Positions 13,873 to 28,800 of a DNA stretch of 64,000 bases are shown piece by piece. Origin of the DNA: Tetranychus cinnabarinus (taxonomy: Eukaryota > Arthropoda > Arachnida > Trombidiformes > Tetranychidae). The DNA is taken from positions 11,408,001 through 11,472,000 of the forward strand of contig WHVY01000003.1 in the NCBI GenBank assembly GCA_022266195.1. The letters are read 5' to 3'. The stretch's first letter is position 1. Every line of letters starts with the position of its first letter. A program made the position numbers and the translations under genes. Below the pieces are notes generated by a model. The model was given only the letters and a program-made list of their open reading frames with translations, was not told the DNA's origin and made no database searches.

Positions 13873-16800
13873 ATGTGGAAAGCCTTTGGAACGGATACAG
13901 ATAATAATGATAATCGACCTCACATTGGTTACTTCCGACCAAGAATATCTTCAATTTCCGGTGCTTTACATAGTTTAACCAAACAACGTTTCCTGACTCC
14001 ACCGACAACCGCCGTAAAAGATGAAGACTCGACTCGTAACCTGGGCCCAGTCAGTGGAGGCCTACCCTTGTCTACAAGTGGAGTTATTGGTGGCCTTGTG
14101 GGCGGTCATCCATTCGGTGGCATCAACCCGTCCTCATTCGATGTCTACTCATTCGATGCTTCTCGTATCAATGGCGCTTGTCTGACTGGGACTGTTGCCC
14201 CTTCACCAACTCGATCCTCATACGGTGAGCTTCTTGCCTATTCACGGTCACCTTCAGCTCGAGCATCAATCGACTCAACAGCAGCCCATGCAGTCTATGA
14301 TATTGACTTGGAAGGTAAGTAAGATCAAGTTATCTCAATGGATGAACATCACAAATGCTTAACATTAAACTTTAAAATCAATTTTCCATTCATTTGAAAT
14401 GAATACAAATGACAAGTTTTCAAACACTTTGAATGCTTGAAAAGATACAAGATTATTGAATAAACTGAAGTTCAATTTTGAAGAAAATTCTGTTTCTTGA
14501 ATTGTCAGTCAGTTAATCTACAAATCTCTAGTTTCCTTAATTGCCTGAACTCTCTTTTTCTTGTTTCTATAATTACTTAGATTAGAGTTTAAAAGAATCT
14601 GCAAATTCTTATATTTTTTCACTTTAATTTGGTTTCTAAAGAGGTTAAAGTTCAACTCGGTTGACAGTGGAAACAGATTGGATTTTGAAAGAAACATTCT
14701 TGTTCTATTTAAATTTAATGATCACAATTTACATTTGCAAAGTTAACTTGCGTTGGTTTGTACATTTACTCTGATTAATATGATGGCATCCCACTCGATG
14801 CTCTAATAATAGTGAAATAATATTGAAAAAGTATTTGGACAACTGGAGTTCTCAATTGAACTTACAGATGAAACAAACGAGATGTACAATTTTGATCAAC
14901 CATTCACATCCTAAGGCCATACATTGACCATCAGCTTTTAACTTGACCATTATCCATCTACATGATCACAAACTTTATGCACAAATATAAAAGAAAGGCT
15001 TCCAGGTAAAACCTTAATTGAGAGTAACCCCGTTTTCATGAAAGAATCATTTTTTCCTTTCCATCAATAAACCAAAAATGTGGAAAGTGAACATGAAAAT
15101 ATTCAATCAGTTGAATGCTATTCATCGTTGATCAAATGTTTGACTCCAAACTCAACCAACTTGGTTTACATCATTGGTTTCATTTCGCATCACACTTGCA
15201 ACTAAATTGAACACATTGATAAACATTTCTGAGCAAATTTCAGTTTACTTAAGAATCCTTTAAAATGTTCAATGAAAGACCAAATCGCATGTTAACCAAT
15301 ATTCACATCTCAAGCATTCTGGTCGTTCTTCAAAGTGAATGTCTCAACTCAATGTTGACTAAGTTATCGTTAAATTTCCTTTAATATTTATAAATTAAGA
15401 TGAATTCGTTGAACAGTTGATCATGTTTGAACCATTCAAAAGTAGAATCATAAATAAAGTTTAAGAGTTGAGTTATGAATGGCTCATGAAAAAGGTAAAA
15501 TATGAAATTAAGATCCTCGGAAAGGTTTGAAATAAATGACAATCTTTTCATTTCTAGCGTTGTTTAAATTTGATTTAATTCCTGGTGAATGGAAATGGAA
15601 TAAAGGAAGAATTGGATTCTTAAGGTTAAGATGTTAACTGATCGATTGTCTGGCTATTTTGCATTATAATTGTCAAGTGATCAATTGTAACCAGAGTAAA
15701 GTTGAAGTTTGAATAAAAAGCTGAAAGTTGACCAAATGTAGATTGAAGAGTAAATGAAGACAAATCAATGGTAAACTGTAAAGGTTACCCAATGAAAATG
15801 TCATTGAGAAGGATATGATAATTTATTTATGTGTTGACCATTGTTGTCTTCTTGGTGAACCTGAAATTTGATATAATAAATCCAGATATCCATTTATCAG
15901 TTGAAAGTGATGGTGAACACACACAGTTAGTATACATTATTAGAAGGTTATCCTTCAGAATGATTCAGGTTCTGAGTAACAGTTTTACCCCTTTCAACAG
16001 ACTGTATCCAAGTGTTTCGCACGGTTGCCTTTATAATGGAGTCCACAAAAAACTGTGAATAAAGTTCAAGGATCTTGGTCAACCATATCAATATCATTCA
16101 CTTTCACTCCAAGAGAGACTAACGATATATTTACAGTTAAAGTTGAACATGAAAAATGAATAAAAAAAGCTCAACTGAAACAAGTCAAGTCAATCATTTC
16201 TCTCTTCATCATCACTCAACAATTGAAGATGAAAAACAAAAAACAAAATTGTATCAAAATGCCTTTAAAAATGGCTAAACCGATGAAAGAATGCAAATTT
16301 TCATTTCAATTTACAGATCATTCTTTATTCAATATTCAAAGGTTTTGTGAAGATCAATGTTCAGGCTTTCACCATCATTATCATGTCTGTTGGTCAGTTT
16401 ATTAATGATATTGTTGGATAAATAAAGTTATACAAGATGAACACTTAATGTAACTTGAAAAGGCTCTTTTCACTGTTTAATAATAAAATTGATTGATTTT
16501 GATTGAACATCATTATCATTGAGAGCACTTTTTTTAGTCTCCATTTTTATTCCATTTTTTCAACTTGATTTTTCAACATTTCACCATTAGTTGAGTCGAC
16601 AATTGAATTGAACATTTTTGATTTCTCTTTTTGCTTCGAGTTAACTTGGTTTGTAACTGACTCTTTCAGGTTCTTTGTTTGCATTGTCAAATGTTCATAA
16701 TAATGTCTTCGAACAAGCAAACATGCGAATAGAAATAAAGGTTTCACTTTCATTTCAACTGTTGACATTAACCTTTCTGATTGTAATTGAGTAAACTTGA

Positions 16801-19800
16801 CCTAACCTTAGACATTGATTTACAAAAGAAGCGATCAGATTATTTTTGCATTATTATTGTGCCAGCAAATTCAAGTGTAAACTCTGAACAAATTGTCTCT
16901 TCAATTGAACTTCACTTTCAAAATTGTATTCCCAGTTTCCCAGGCAAAAGGGTTGAACTTGCTGCTTCGTTTAGCTCAACATAACTTATCGAGTTATTGC
17001 ATTATTATTGCGACAAATTAGATTGCAAACAAATTGTATTGTTGCTATTAACTCGGCTTTAGTCTCTAACGCCAAAAACATCAAATTTTTGAGTGTAAAG
17101 ATTTACTAATCACTTGGAGAGCATCATCCAAATGCTGATGCTTCTGATGCTCAAAGTTGATCCAGAATAATTGTCATTATTTTCACTTCTATTGAGATTC
17201 TTTTGATTCTAACTGTGATTAATCAATAAGGCAAGATTAACAGTGATCAGAGGAACATTTGCTTCTCGAAGTGCTAAATGCTCAAGTTGCTCAAATGATT
17301 ATTTATTAACCAGAATATATTGTAACAACAATAATTATAGCAAAATGGTGAATTTTTCTTCTCTCAACCAACTTTAATGTCAATTAATCCTCTGCAAAAT
17401 CAAGGTTAATCACGAATAATCATAATCAGCCAACCATTAATTCTAGATCAAGGTTGACTATTAATAGCTTACAATGTCTATGCATATGCATGGAATGGTC
17501 ATCATAAATTGTCTAACTTTTGTACCTTTAGCTGATGCTTAGTGACTTGCCAAATGATTTCCTAATTTACATCATTTTCATTATTTGTTCATGAAACCTT
17601 ATTGTAGTTAAAAAGACAATGGAAAGGATTGAAAGTGAACTTATCTCGACTAAATCTGGGAATGAAATTTTGTACCAAATTTTATGTTCATTGCAATCAT
17701 CTGACTAATCTCTTCATTTATGGTCAAAAATGCTGCAAATGATACATTTTAGTATTATATCATGGATTTCCTTTTTTAGCCAGAGTTTCTTCATGAAGAC
17801 TCAAGATTAAACTGTCAATTTAGTTTCAAGGTTCATCTTTTGTTCATCTTTCAATGGTTTGTAGACTTCGTTAGATTCAACCCGATTTTGGTCAAGAGTC
17901 ATTATCAAACTGGTCAGCCTGTGTCAAGGATTGGAGTTGAAACCAAAAGAGCAAATCTGTTGGAAAGAAATGGATTTAGCTGTTAAGTTTGCTTGGCTAT
18001 TAATAATGCAAGACGAAATCACAATTTATACTGATTTGTAAGACGCTTATTTTATTTTTATGCATAAATAAGCATTTAAAGGCTTACAATTATGCACGAA
18101 TGATTAATTACATTAAACATTTGTTGAGTTCATTTTTGTATGAGGTTCAGTTTACGCTATTTGAACATTTGTGAATATCATTAGAATGAATTTCCAGTAA
18201 ATTTGATTATATTGTTAAGAAAAGCACTTTTGAAGCGAACCCAATGGTTAAAGGATTTGCAAAAAGGCAGTTAAAAGTCAACTTTCAATCGAATCAACAA
18301 TAATCATGAAAATCTTGGCAACTTTTGTCTTCAAATCAGTGCAACAATTAGTGATGAATAGTTGATTTATGGTTTACAACTTCATGAAAACTGAAAGTTT
18401 AATCCAACAATGAAGCTTGCAAAACAAAAGTCCATCTCATTTGCCACTGTTAATGAGAAAGTTGACAGAAAATTGAATTCATTGGAGCAAAATAAAAATC
18501 ATTAGCATCAATAAATGCTCATCGATCAAGCAACAGATTTAGATGAACAAAGTTTTCGTTTGAGCAATTCTCGATTCTCAATAATAGCAACAATTTTAAT
18601 GCTGATTTGCCGTTCAAAGCTTCAGATGAATGTTGGACTTCAAAAGGTATTCAAATAAGTCATTCGATATTTCAACTTTTGAAAAATTTCTTTTTATGAT
18701 TCTCTTTGCTTCAAATTTTCTGACCTTAAACTGGTCATCAAACATCAAACTTTAACAGCTTTTGATGTTTAACATCTCGATGTTGTTTCAACCCACACTT
18801 ATTTTGATGTTATTACGGTACATTAACCAGATACACTTGAACCGTATTAACATCTTAAACGCATCTTTAACCTCGACTTTTGAAAGCTTAATTGGCAGCT
18901 AATTATCACCTTAAAACAGTATCTAGATAATTCAGTTTCAGAAATAATCTGGTAAACATTAGCCATTTCATCTGTTGAGACCTTTTACATAAATTGACTT
19001 TGCATTCAATGAAATGGAAGTTGATTTTAAAGGAAAGATTTATCAACTTCGTAAACTCAACTGGATCGATGTCAACGTTTCATTAAAAATGTGAATTAAC
19101 TTCAAGTCAAGAGTCACTTGGTGTCAAGGAAACATGTTGAACATTGTACAGGTAATAAACAAATAACAAGGCAAAAGATGTTATTCAATTAAATTATTAA
19201 GTAAACACGTTTTTGAATCAATTTTGTTCTCGCTTCTGAAAGCCAACCAAATGTATTCAAAGTGCAACATAATGTGTGCTTAAATTACAAGTTGAAATAT
19301 AAAAATGAGATAAAATTGTGAGTTAAATGAACAAATATGATGATGATGTGAATATAATGATATGCATATTAATAGAGTAGGATGGTTGTGCTGGTAAAGG
19401 TAAGCAAATAATGAATCAACTTATTATCATTATCAAGCATAGTTGAAGGTAAAACTAAACCTCTAAATAATAGACTGAGCAAAAAGACCTGAATAAACAA
19501 ACTAAACATGATAATAACGACAAAAGGCAAAGACAACTGAGAATGCTGAGTTGGGAGGAAGAGAAAAAAGTGGTAAAATTATCCAAAAAAAGTTAATACC
19601 ATTGGTCTAAACAGAATGATGGGCAAAAAAAGAAACGCAAAGTTGCAAAGGCTAAACACCTTAATGATGCGATAAAAGAAATGAGGAAAAGTCAGAAAGG
19701 ATTATTTGCTTGTAATAATTGAGTTTACCTTCGAATCAATTTGCGTTTGTTCAATTTGCACAAAAGATCAGACTGGATATTCTTTAGCTTCTTTAACCTT

Positions 19801-22800
19801 CTTACACTCATATAGCTTGGAATGGTCAATCAGTTGAACTGGGAGTTAAAAAAATATCAAGATAATGATCAAATCGATGAGCATTGTAATGATAGGAACA
19901 AAGGAAAAGGTGAAATATGATGAATTGCTTTTCCAATTTACTCTTGATTTGAGTTCACCTCTTGCAATGAAAATGAAATCTCAAACGAAAAGTCCTTTAT
20001 TATGATAGAAAGGTCAGATTTCAAGCAATCTTCGACATTAAAATCGAAATTTTAGATAATTCGATTCTAAGCTTATTTTCAAATTTACTTTTGAGTTCGA
20101 ATCTTTGTAAATCAAAAATGATCTTCAGTTGCATTTGAATTTTCCATTTTATTCAATTTGCTTTCTAATTGTTTCAATCGTCATTTGTCTAATTAAGTAA
20201 TAAAATTCAATTAATTGATTGCTATTAATCATGAAAAAGTCAACAAAAGCTGAAAGAATCACTAATGATGATTAAGTGGAAAAGTAAAATTTAATGACAA
20301 TTTTAGCTGAACTTTTCTTTTGTAATTGAATTCACAAAATGAAAGTAAATGTTGAAATTGGCTTAAAATATAATTAGATCATTAAATGTTAACCAATTAG
20401 GTCAATCAGTGAACACAAATTGGGATGTAATTAGTCAACTTTACTCAACCCTTTACAATCTGTATTGTCCATTCTGATTGTCAAATGATTGCTAGAAAAA
20501 AGCTGACCTCGAATTGAAAAAATTTTCAAATGAAAAGTGGGTCAAAAATTCACCCAAAAAAAGACATTTTTGTATTCTTTGACAGACAATCTAATTTTTG
20601 TCCAATTAACTTGAACTTCAACTCTTATACATTTGCCTGAAAGCATTTCTATCAACCTTAGAAACTGTAAAGTCTTTCAAAGTCAAATGTCTTTCAGTTA
20701 AACTTGAAGAACATGATCAACATGGAAAAACTGAAATTGGCTAACATTTAAGTGCTAAATGTTATGGGTATCGAGTCGTTTGCGAAGATAAAATTTGCTT
20801 GCCTTGTTTCATTTTTGCAATTTGCTATTATCAACCTTAATGTCTCCCTGATTATTGAATCATTCATCTTTATTTTCATTACCAGATAATATTCATTATT
20901 CATTACCATCTTTACACAGTAAGCCAACTCTGTTGATGAATTATTTACCTGGAAACAAACAGAAAAATGTTTACTGATTATCACATTTAGTTGAAATATT
21001 ATCATTTACAGAAAGAAACATTATTATTTTAAGTACAGCATTCCTTCACTCCCTGTTTCGTTGCAACGATTCTTTTCCTTTTTTCTTCTTGCGTTTAACA
21101 ACATTTTCCTACTTTTTTCCTTCTTTTCTTTCATTCATCATACAATAATGGCAACAATGATAAGAACAAGAGTTCATTAATAGAAAGTTTCAACAAAAGA
21201 AGTTCGATGATAAAAGTGATCGTGATTACGTGATGTTCAATTTTCGCCCTGCAAAGTTAATCATTTTTCATCAACAATCAAATGTAATTTTACCTTTGAA
21301 CATTTAATATTTAATTTTGATGAAAAAAACAGTTTTTAGCATGTTTGGTCAAACGGATGATTGATCAATTATGCATTTGAAGGCAGTTGAAAAAGATGTA
21401 AATCTTCAAATTTCTTCTCGTAAAGTGTCTTGTTCAATGAAATAGTTCCATGAGTTTACGAATTTTCAGTAAACTTTCACGGTCAGTTCTGACAGCGATA
21501 ATATCAATAATTTATTGAGTTTGAAATGGAATGTCAAGTTGGCTTCAAGGAGTTAAAAGGAAAACACGCAAAAACTGATTTTCCAGGGAAAATTAAGTAT
21601 TTATTAACAGAAATGTGACTCTGATTCCTTTTAATTTCTTAAATCGTTGAAAATTCAGCAAAGAAAAGTTCGTGAAATAGATTGACATCAATCTATATTT
21701 GATAGTAAAAGACGAAACTGATTCAAGTGTGAAGACAACCTCTAAATATAGTTTTTAATTATGAATATCATATAAAGGTTAATCGTGTAGGTTTGAACAT
21801 TGTTATTAAAATTCATCCGAATGGATTCTCATATCACCTTAAATTGAATTAATTATTACAGAATTTCTTATTCTAAAACTATTTGGTTCCTCTTATTACA
21901 TGATACTAAATTGAGTTCAATGTTCATCCTTTCACAGTAAGCTGATGTAGATTCGTACAGTCGTCAAGTTTCACTCCAAGTCATTTACCTTTTTATTTAA
22001 TCACTGAAAGGTTTTCACAAAAGCAAATATGTTTCTCAGTGTTTATGTCAAATAATGGAATAAGAGTCAAGCTAAGTCGAGACAAGGACTGTTTTTTAGT
22101 CTTAATTTCAATATAAAGGTTTAAAGGATTTACGAATGAATAGAAAAGAGAAAAGTCGAAGACAGAAATAAAAGCGAATTTTGGTTTAAAACTTGAAATC
22201 AGACCAGAACTTGACCTTTAACTGTCTTCTACTGTTGTCTGGTTTTGATTATTTTCCAGGTTTTACTTTGAATCAATCCAAAACGAAAATTGAATCTTGA
22301 AAAATGCAATCAATCTTTTCTTTCCTTTATTATTTGATTGAATCAACAGCGAAATGGCAACCTTTCAATTTGATAATCTATTTCAATTACCAGGTGAAAA
22401 GATTTTCAGAATATGAATAAAAGCTTCACTAACACCATTCAACTGGATTCAAGTGCAACAGCATTATCATTGAAATGTTTGAACATCAACATGGAAATCT
22501 ATTGATTCAACAATTACTTTATTCACCTTTTCATTGCTCACCAATCAAATAATACAAAATTGTTATTTTTGACCAACAGAATATTTATTGCTCTTATCAT
22601 GACAATCGCCAATACAAAACGATCCTTTTCATTCATCTTTCATGTTGAATAAATAAACTCAATGAATAGTGACAAATATGTTGAGAGGCAAACTGATTTT
22701 CATATTATACTTTTATTATTATAATAAACGAATTGGCATCAAATCTAATTTACAATTTAACAGCAAAAGAGTTGACTTGTCATCTATGACTTCATCTTAA

Positions 22801-25800
22801 ATTGACTCAGCATTCAGGTGCATTTGGAAAAGGCTGTCAATCCAATAAAAATATACCCAAACATGATATTACTATTGATCAGTAAATATTTTTATATTGA
22901 AAATTATTATTCATAAGCTTTCTATCCATTCCTTTTCACCAAAGGCAGAGTTGTACTGTTTCCCGTCATTTGATTATTCGAGTCTTGAAACTGACATAAA
23001 CTTGATTGCATTATTATCATCTTAACAGTTGGAACATCAATCAATCGAATTTAGGAAAATTTCAAAGCTCATCAAGTTTCATGGTTGAACAACAACATTG
23101 GTATAACCTTTGTTGGTCAAAAATCAACTTTCGAAGCTTATTGTAAGCTAAATATGCAAAAATGAAAGTAAAATAAGTTTCGATGTTTCATGAAATTTTC
23201 ACTTTTCAAATGCTTTTCATATCAATAGACTGGAAATTTGCATTTCAGGTAAACTCATCACTTTTGAACAGCTAAAAGAGCATTTCTAATTTGCTTGGAA
23301 CACTTTGAAATTGGTTCAACTCTAAATCTTGCAGCAATTTTGCTTCCAGCTAAAGTCGTTGTTTAAGCTCAACATCTTCTCAATAGTTGATCTTAAAGAT
23401 TCCCTTTTAGGACAAGATGCACCTGAATCGTGACATTTATCTGAGTTGAATAACTTTCGTTGAATTTATTGTTCAGTGAAAGAGGCTGAATGATTTTGAG
23501 ATTTTCTGATCACTAAATTTATGGTGGTCGTAAAGATGATTACATAAATGGTTCGGATGTAAAGTTGGAGGAACAAAAGTGAAAATAAATCTTGGGTTAG
23601 TCAAACATTGTTTTGTATTGTTGGTGTAACCCAATATCCAAGTGATGGTAATGGGCACAATTTATCTGGATGAATGAACTTTTCTCTTTAGTTTCATTTG
23701 TTTCATTTGTCCATCAATTTGCCAAAACTGGTCAATATTAACAAATCTCTAATGTTAGTTAGCAACTTCAGTTGAAAGTTATCGAAAAAATTCATGCAAA
23801 AACCCAATATTTAGCTACAATGTTCACCAAAATGAAACAGCAAAATCTCTAAATATTGTAATGCTTTTTAAATTTTGATAAACAAGTATAGACTCGAAGG
23901 ATTGAGGTTTAATTTTCTCAATTTGTTGCGAATAACGAATGAAGCTATTTAAATGTTTAATCAACTTGAACTTAATTCTAATTTATATCAAAATTTTCAT
24001 TGAATATTAACAAGTTTCTTCAACCTTTTAGGTTTTCTCAACTTTTGTGAAAGATTGTCATCCGTCTGAAAAGGTAAAATTGAGATTTGCTTTCATTTGA
24101 AAGTTCAACTTTTGGGTTTTCAAGTTTTGGGTTTCTGGTTTAACCAACACTTTTGGGTTGAAGGATTGAGTAATTTTTTTTGTGATAATAATTATTGTTG
24201 AACAGAGAATCGAGAATGCAATATTAATAAGCATTAAATACAATTTGGTTACTTTAGTCTTGTCAAATGTCTCTCAAGGAATCAATAAGTTATACTATTT
24301 GTACACTGATTTATGAGCTAAAAGTGGTTTCTCTTTTTTTTATTAACCCAAAGGAATTTTGTTGCTTTTTTACTTTATTTGGACTCTTATGCCAGTCAAT
24401 AATAGATGAATTGTTTACCGTTTTTATTAAGGTTATTTGCTTTCGTCTTATCCTGCTCATCATCATGAATCTCGGTGAACATTGATTAAATCATGTTCCC
24501 TTTTTCGTTTCTGCTTACATTTTTTTTCACCAAATCTTCCATTTTATTGATTATTAATTATTATTGATTGTTATTGATTATTTATGTATTGGAAATTGGT
24601 TTAATTGATTAATTGAACTTGCATGCTGTAACTTTGTATTTTGATGCTACGCTAATTGGTTTGCTTTAATTGCGCATTGCTGAACTCTGTGTGTTCCCTT
24701 AATTAATTGATTGCCATTTCTCATTCCCAATTATCCAAGGATTCAGTGCAGCTAAAACTGATCATGAAAATGTTACTCAATAATACAATCGAATCAAGAG
24801 TCTCCATCTAATGTGTTGAATAGAAGGCAAACTGTTCAGTATTGCTCTAGTTTCAGATGAATCGAGTCTCATAGATGGATCTTCGAGAGTTTGAAAAGAG
24901 TTAACGATAAGCAGTCAAAGTTCCTATCGTCAGGTCACTTCTTCTAGTTAAAATAACGTTTTTGTTTCGTCTAAAAATCAATTCTGCATCATTCTGTCTA
25001 GCATTAGGAGGCAGTATTGCTCGGTGTCAATTTACAAGTGGAAGCAATTTTCTCAAGCTGAATGCCCATTTTCTCGAGTTCATGGCAGTAAATAGTCAAT
25101 GTGATTGACAGTAAACGAGAATCCTTTCTGCTAATTAATTAGTCGTTACACAATGATAAAGTTCAATATTTGATCAGATTGTTATCATCGATTCGCACTT
25201 TTACATTGCAAAGGTCAAAATTACTAAATTGAAATTTTCTGAACCATCTGATCACTAGAGATTCGCAGGACGATTCATAAACAAACTCACGCTTAATGTT
25301 TGCTTAGGTTTCACTCTCTCGATGTTTCTAATTTGGAGCAAAGAAAAATCACTCGAATATGATAATTTCCCATGTTTACACCAATTAATATCATAATTAA
25401 ACTCATGATTAAATCAAAAACCAGCATTGTGCAGCCTTAACTATCAATAATCATGTGAATTTCATCGAATCGACATTTTTAATTTTAGCGTAATTGAAAT
25501 TGTGACGTACGGTTTGTGCCATTTCATGCACAACGACCTAATAAAAAACACACATTGACCTGAAATCAATCGAAATAAATGAGGCAAATAAATGTGGTTT
25601 TATCTGAATATGGTTCAACTAATATCACATACTAATCGCAAAAAGCGTCTGGACATTCAAGTCCATGGTACAAATTTAGAACGAAAATGTCTGTTAAAAT
25701 GAAGAATTAAGATTAAAAAATCATTTGTTGAGTAATTATCAGACTTTTGACGAAAGAAAACGTTCAGTGCAAAAATTGACCGATAGATGACACTAGCTGC

Positions 25801-28800
25801 CTGGGAGTTTAAATTGCTTTTGATCGATATAATTTTGTCATTTCTGCACGAAACTGCAATTTTATCATTTTTTCATCCTTCAACCCATTCACTTTCATGA
25901 GAAATTAATTAAAGGAGTAAAAATTCAATTTAACCTGAAACATTCCAATTTACAAAAATAATTAAACTTTAATAAAGTTTGAGAGAGAAACGAGAAGAAA
26001 AGTAATTTAAAATTCTTCATCAATTTTTCCCAGAATTCGGCATCTTTCTTTTTCTTTACACTTTTAATCAATAATTAATCAAACTATTCAGATTGAACTT
26101 TAATGGAAGAAAAATTCTATCAAAAATAAAAAGACTAACATATTAAAATTAATAGAAGTAAATTAGCATAAAAGCTGATTTTCTTGTTCCAGAGTCGAGT
26201 GAACAATTTGGTTGATAATCAATGCTGACAGGTTGAATAGACAATGAGTAAGAAAATAAAAAATGAACCCGAAAAGGAAATGATGGAAGCAAATTAAAAA
26301 GCGAAATCAAGTTTATTAAAGTAAAGAATGGTGAAAATTGAATGAAAAAGGCGTTGATATTAACTATTCATTAAACTAATCACTTGAGCTTCATTATCAT
26401 GAGATTCTGTTATCTTTTATTGTTACAGTTTGACTCTCACTGAATTTGGGATTTGCTCAGTTTCCCAACTTTTCAGATTCAACCAGATTCTTAGTCTTTT
26501 CCAGTTCATTTGAAAAGTTTTCCCTGTCAGTGAAATGAAGTTCATAGTAACACAATAGTTTATCAACTAGTGACCCTCAACTGTGCAAATATTCAACATG
26601 AAAAGTTCATTTTTCTTGGTGTTTATCTCATTGATATCGTCTTGGTTACAGTGTTGAACTTGGAGTCAACTTTTTTTTGTGTGTCTGTTTATCAGCCAGG
26701 GAAGGTTGACTGGGAAGGGAAACAAAAAGGAGGAGGAAAAGGAGGAGTAAGAGAGGAAGATGAGAAAAGCTTTTTTTACATGAAAAGTCGATGTGGTTTT
26801 ACATTTGATGATAAAAGTTACTCAATGAATTTCGTTTTTTTATCCTTTTACTTTTAAATATTTTTCGCCTGAAAGTTACAACAAGCTTACATCGATCCAT
26901 GATAACAATCAGTATTCCTTTTGTTTCACCATGAATTTCAAAGTTTCCTCATCATTCTCAGTGGAATGGAAACAGTTGAATTGAAACGAAAAACTTAAAT
27001 TTGTTCTTCATCACATTAACCTCATCATTATCGATATTAACATCATTACCATTGTTGCCATAATTATCATTTTTCATCATCATTGTCATCCTTTATTGAT
27101 AATGATCGTTTATTATTGTTGCTAGTTTATCAGTTTTTTCACGAATCCCAGTTGCCATCTATTTTGATTGCGTGTAAAGTAACCATAGACGACCGATGAT
27201 ATGTTGAACAGTTATCTGTTATTGGTTCATTTATGGAATCACCAAAGACAGTTATACTTGAACTTAATGTTAACACTTCCAACAGTTCACGACTCAAACG
27301 GATGCCATCCCAGGAGCTTCGTTATGTGCTCGTTGACGAAGCTAACCAATGCGATACTTCGTTATCAGGTAAAATTAAAGTCGAAACAAAATAATGTAAA
27401 CATTTTCCATTCAAAGAAACAATCAAAATTTTCCTCCCAATCTCTTGACCCTTCTGTCTTTTAAAGTTAGTCTTGGAAGGGTTCACCTTGTTGCACTAAA
27501 TTCATCTCTTGCCTTGCCTCCAACTGTTACTGTCATTAGTTTTGCCTTTTCATGTTTTGCTTTTGTTTTCACTGATTTATTTGGTTCCTGATTAGTTTCA
27601 TTTGAACCTAAAATTCATTATGTGTTAATGGCTAAGTCTGTTTTGTTTGCTTCCAAACAGACAGATCAATCAATTGTTAACCAGGCAAATGTAACTGCAA
27701 TCATTTTCATCCTCAAAACTGGTTGCTTTACATTTATTATTTATACATTTTATCCACTTTCACTGTTACTTTTAGGTTTCTTTTAATGCTTTTTTTGGGT
27801 TATTTTTGGGCTAATTTTTAGGCTACTTACTCTCTCCATCCACTTCTGACATTTTCATATGATTAGCTTTATTATGTATTGATTTACATTTTTAGAGTTG
27901 ACAGTTGAACTGATTGGATTGATTGGTTGACCAGAAAACCCAATGATTTGGTAATGTTTTACTTTACCCAATGATGGTCAAATTAAATCAATAATAATTA
28001 ACTTTCAATCATATTGTCATGTCAACCAACATTTCCAAGTAAAACAGTTGAATCAATTTGGTTTCCATTATTATTAAATTCAAGGTAATATTTAAACTCA
28101 AAATTTTCAAGAGCAAAATATGAAAGATAAAGCAAAACAAACCTGAAAAGGTTAAATTGAAACAGTGAACGAAATGATGAACCAACAAGGTTAATCTACA
28201 TATTGATCGTTGAAAGAGGAGGATAAAGTTGAGTTAATTAATTAACTAAAAAAAGTGATCAACCAAATTGCTTGCCAATGATTAATGATGTGTAAATGAG
28301 TTGGAAAGAATAATTTATAAAATTTTCATTTGAAATGCAGTTCATACAGTTTTGACAAAATGAAAGGTCCAATAGTGGAAATGGACATAAAATGAATCTT
28401 TTCAGAAATATTGAATGCTCAGCCGATAGATGTTTTTTTCAATCTCTAAGTTCAGAACGAATTTTTGATATTTTGTTCATTTTTTGAACTTCTCGAGACT
28501 TGAGGTCTTGGCATCGAAACTCGAGGAAGAGGAATTGATTCAATTAAAGATTAAGTTTAGTTTAATTGAAAAGCCATTTGTTGATTCAATTGATCAATGA
28601 TGTCAACATTCAATTGACCTTAACAAAGTGACACCTTTTCATGTCAACCTTTCAATGAACAGCTCAACTGAAATGATGAAACATTTTCCAGTCAACTTAT
28701 CAACTTGATAGCAACATCAAGATGTGTTCAACTGTAATTCAATAGTTGTTTATTGAGTAAAATTTTGTTTCCATTAAAAATTGATTCTAAAACAATATCA

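Noticed and set aside
20090..20115. tRNA B-box-like GAGTTCGAATC
   Set aside because: Flanks do not form a T stem and no A box or acceptor stem is found at the right distance.
28480..28530. Short hairpin around two CTCGAG words, considered as a miRNA precursor
   Set aside because: Stem is only about nine pairs with a mismatch, too short for a miRNA precursor.
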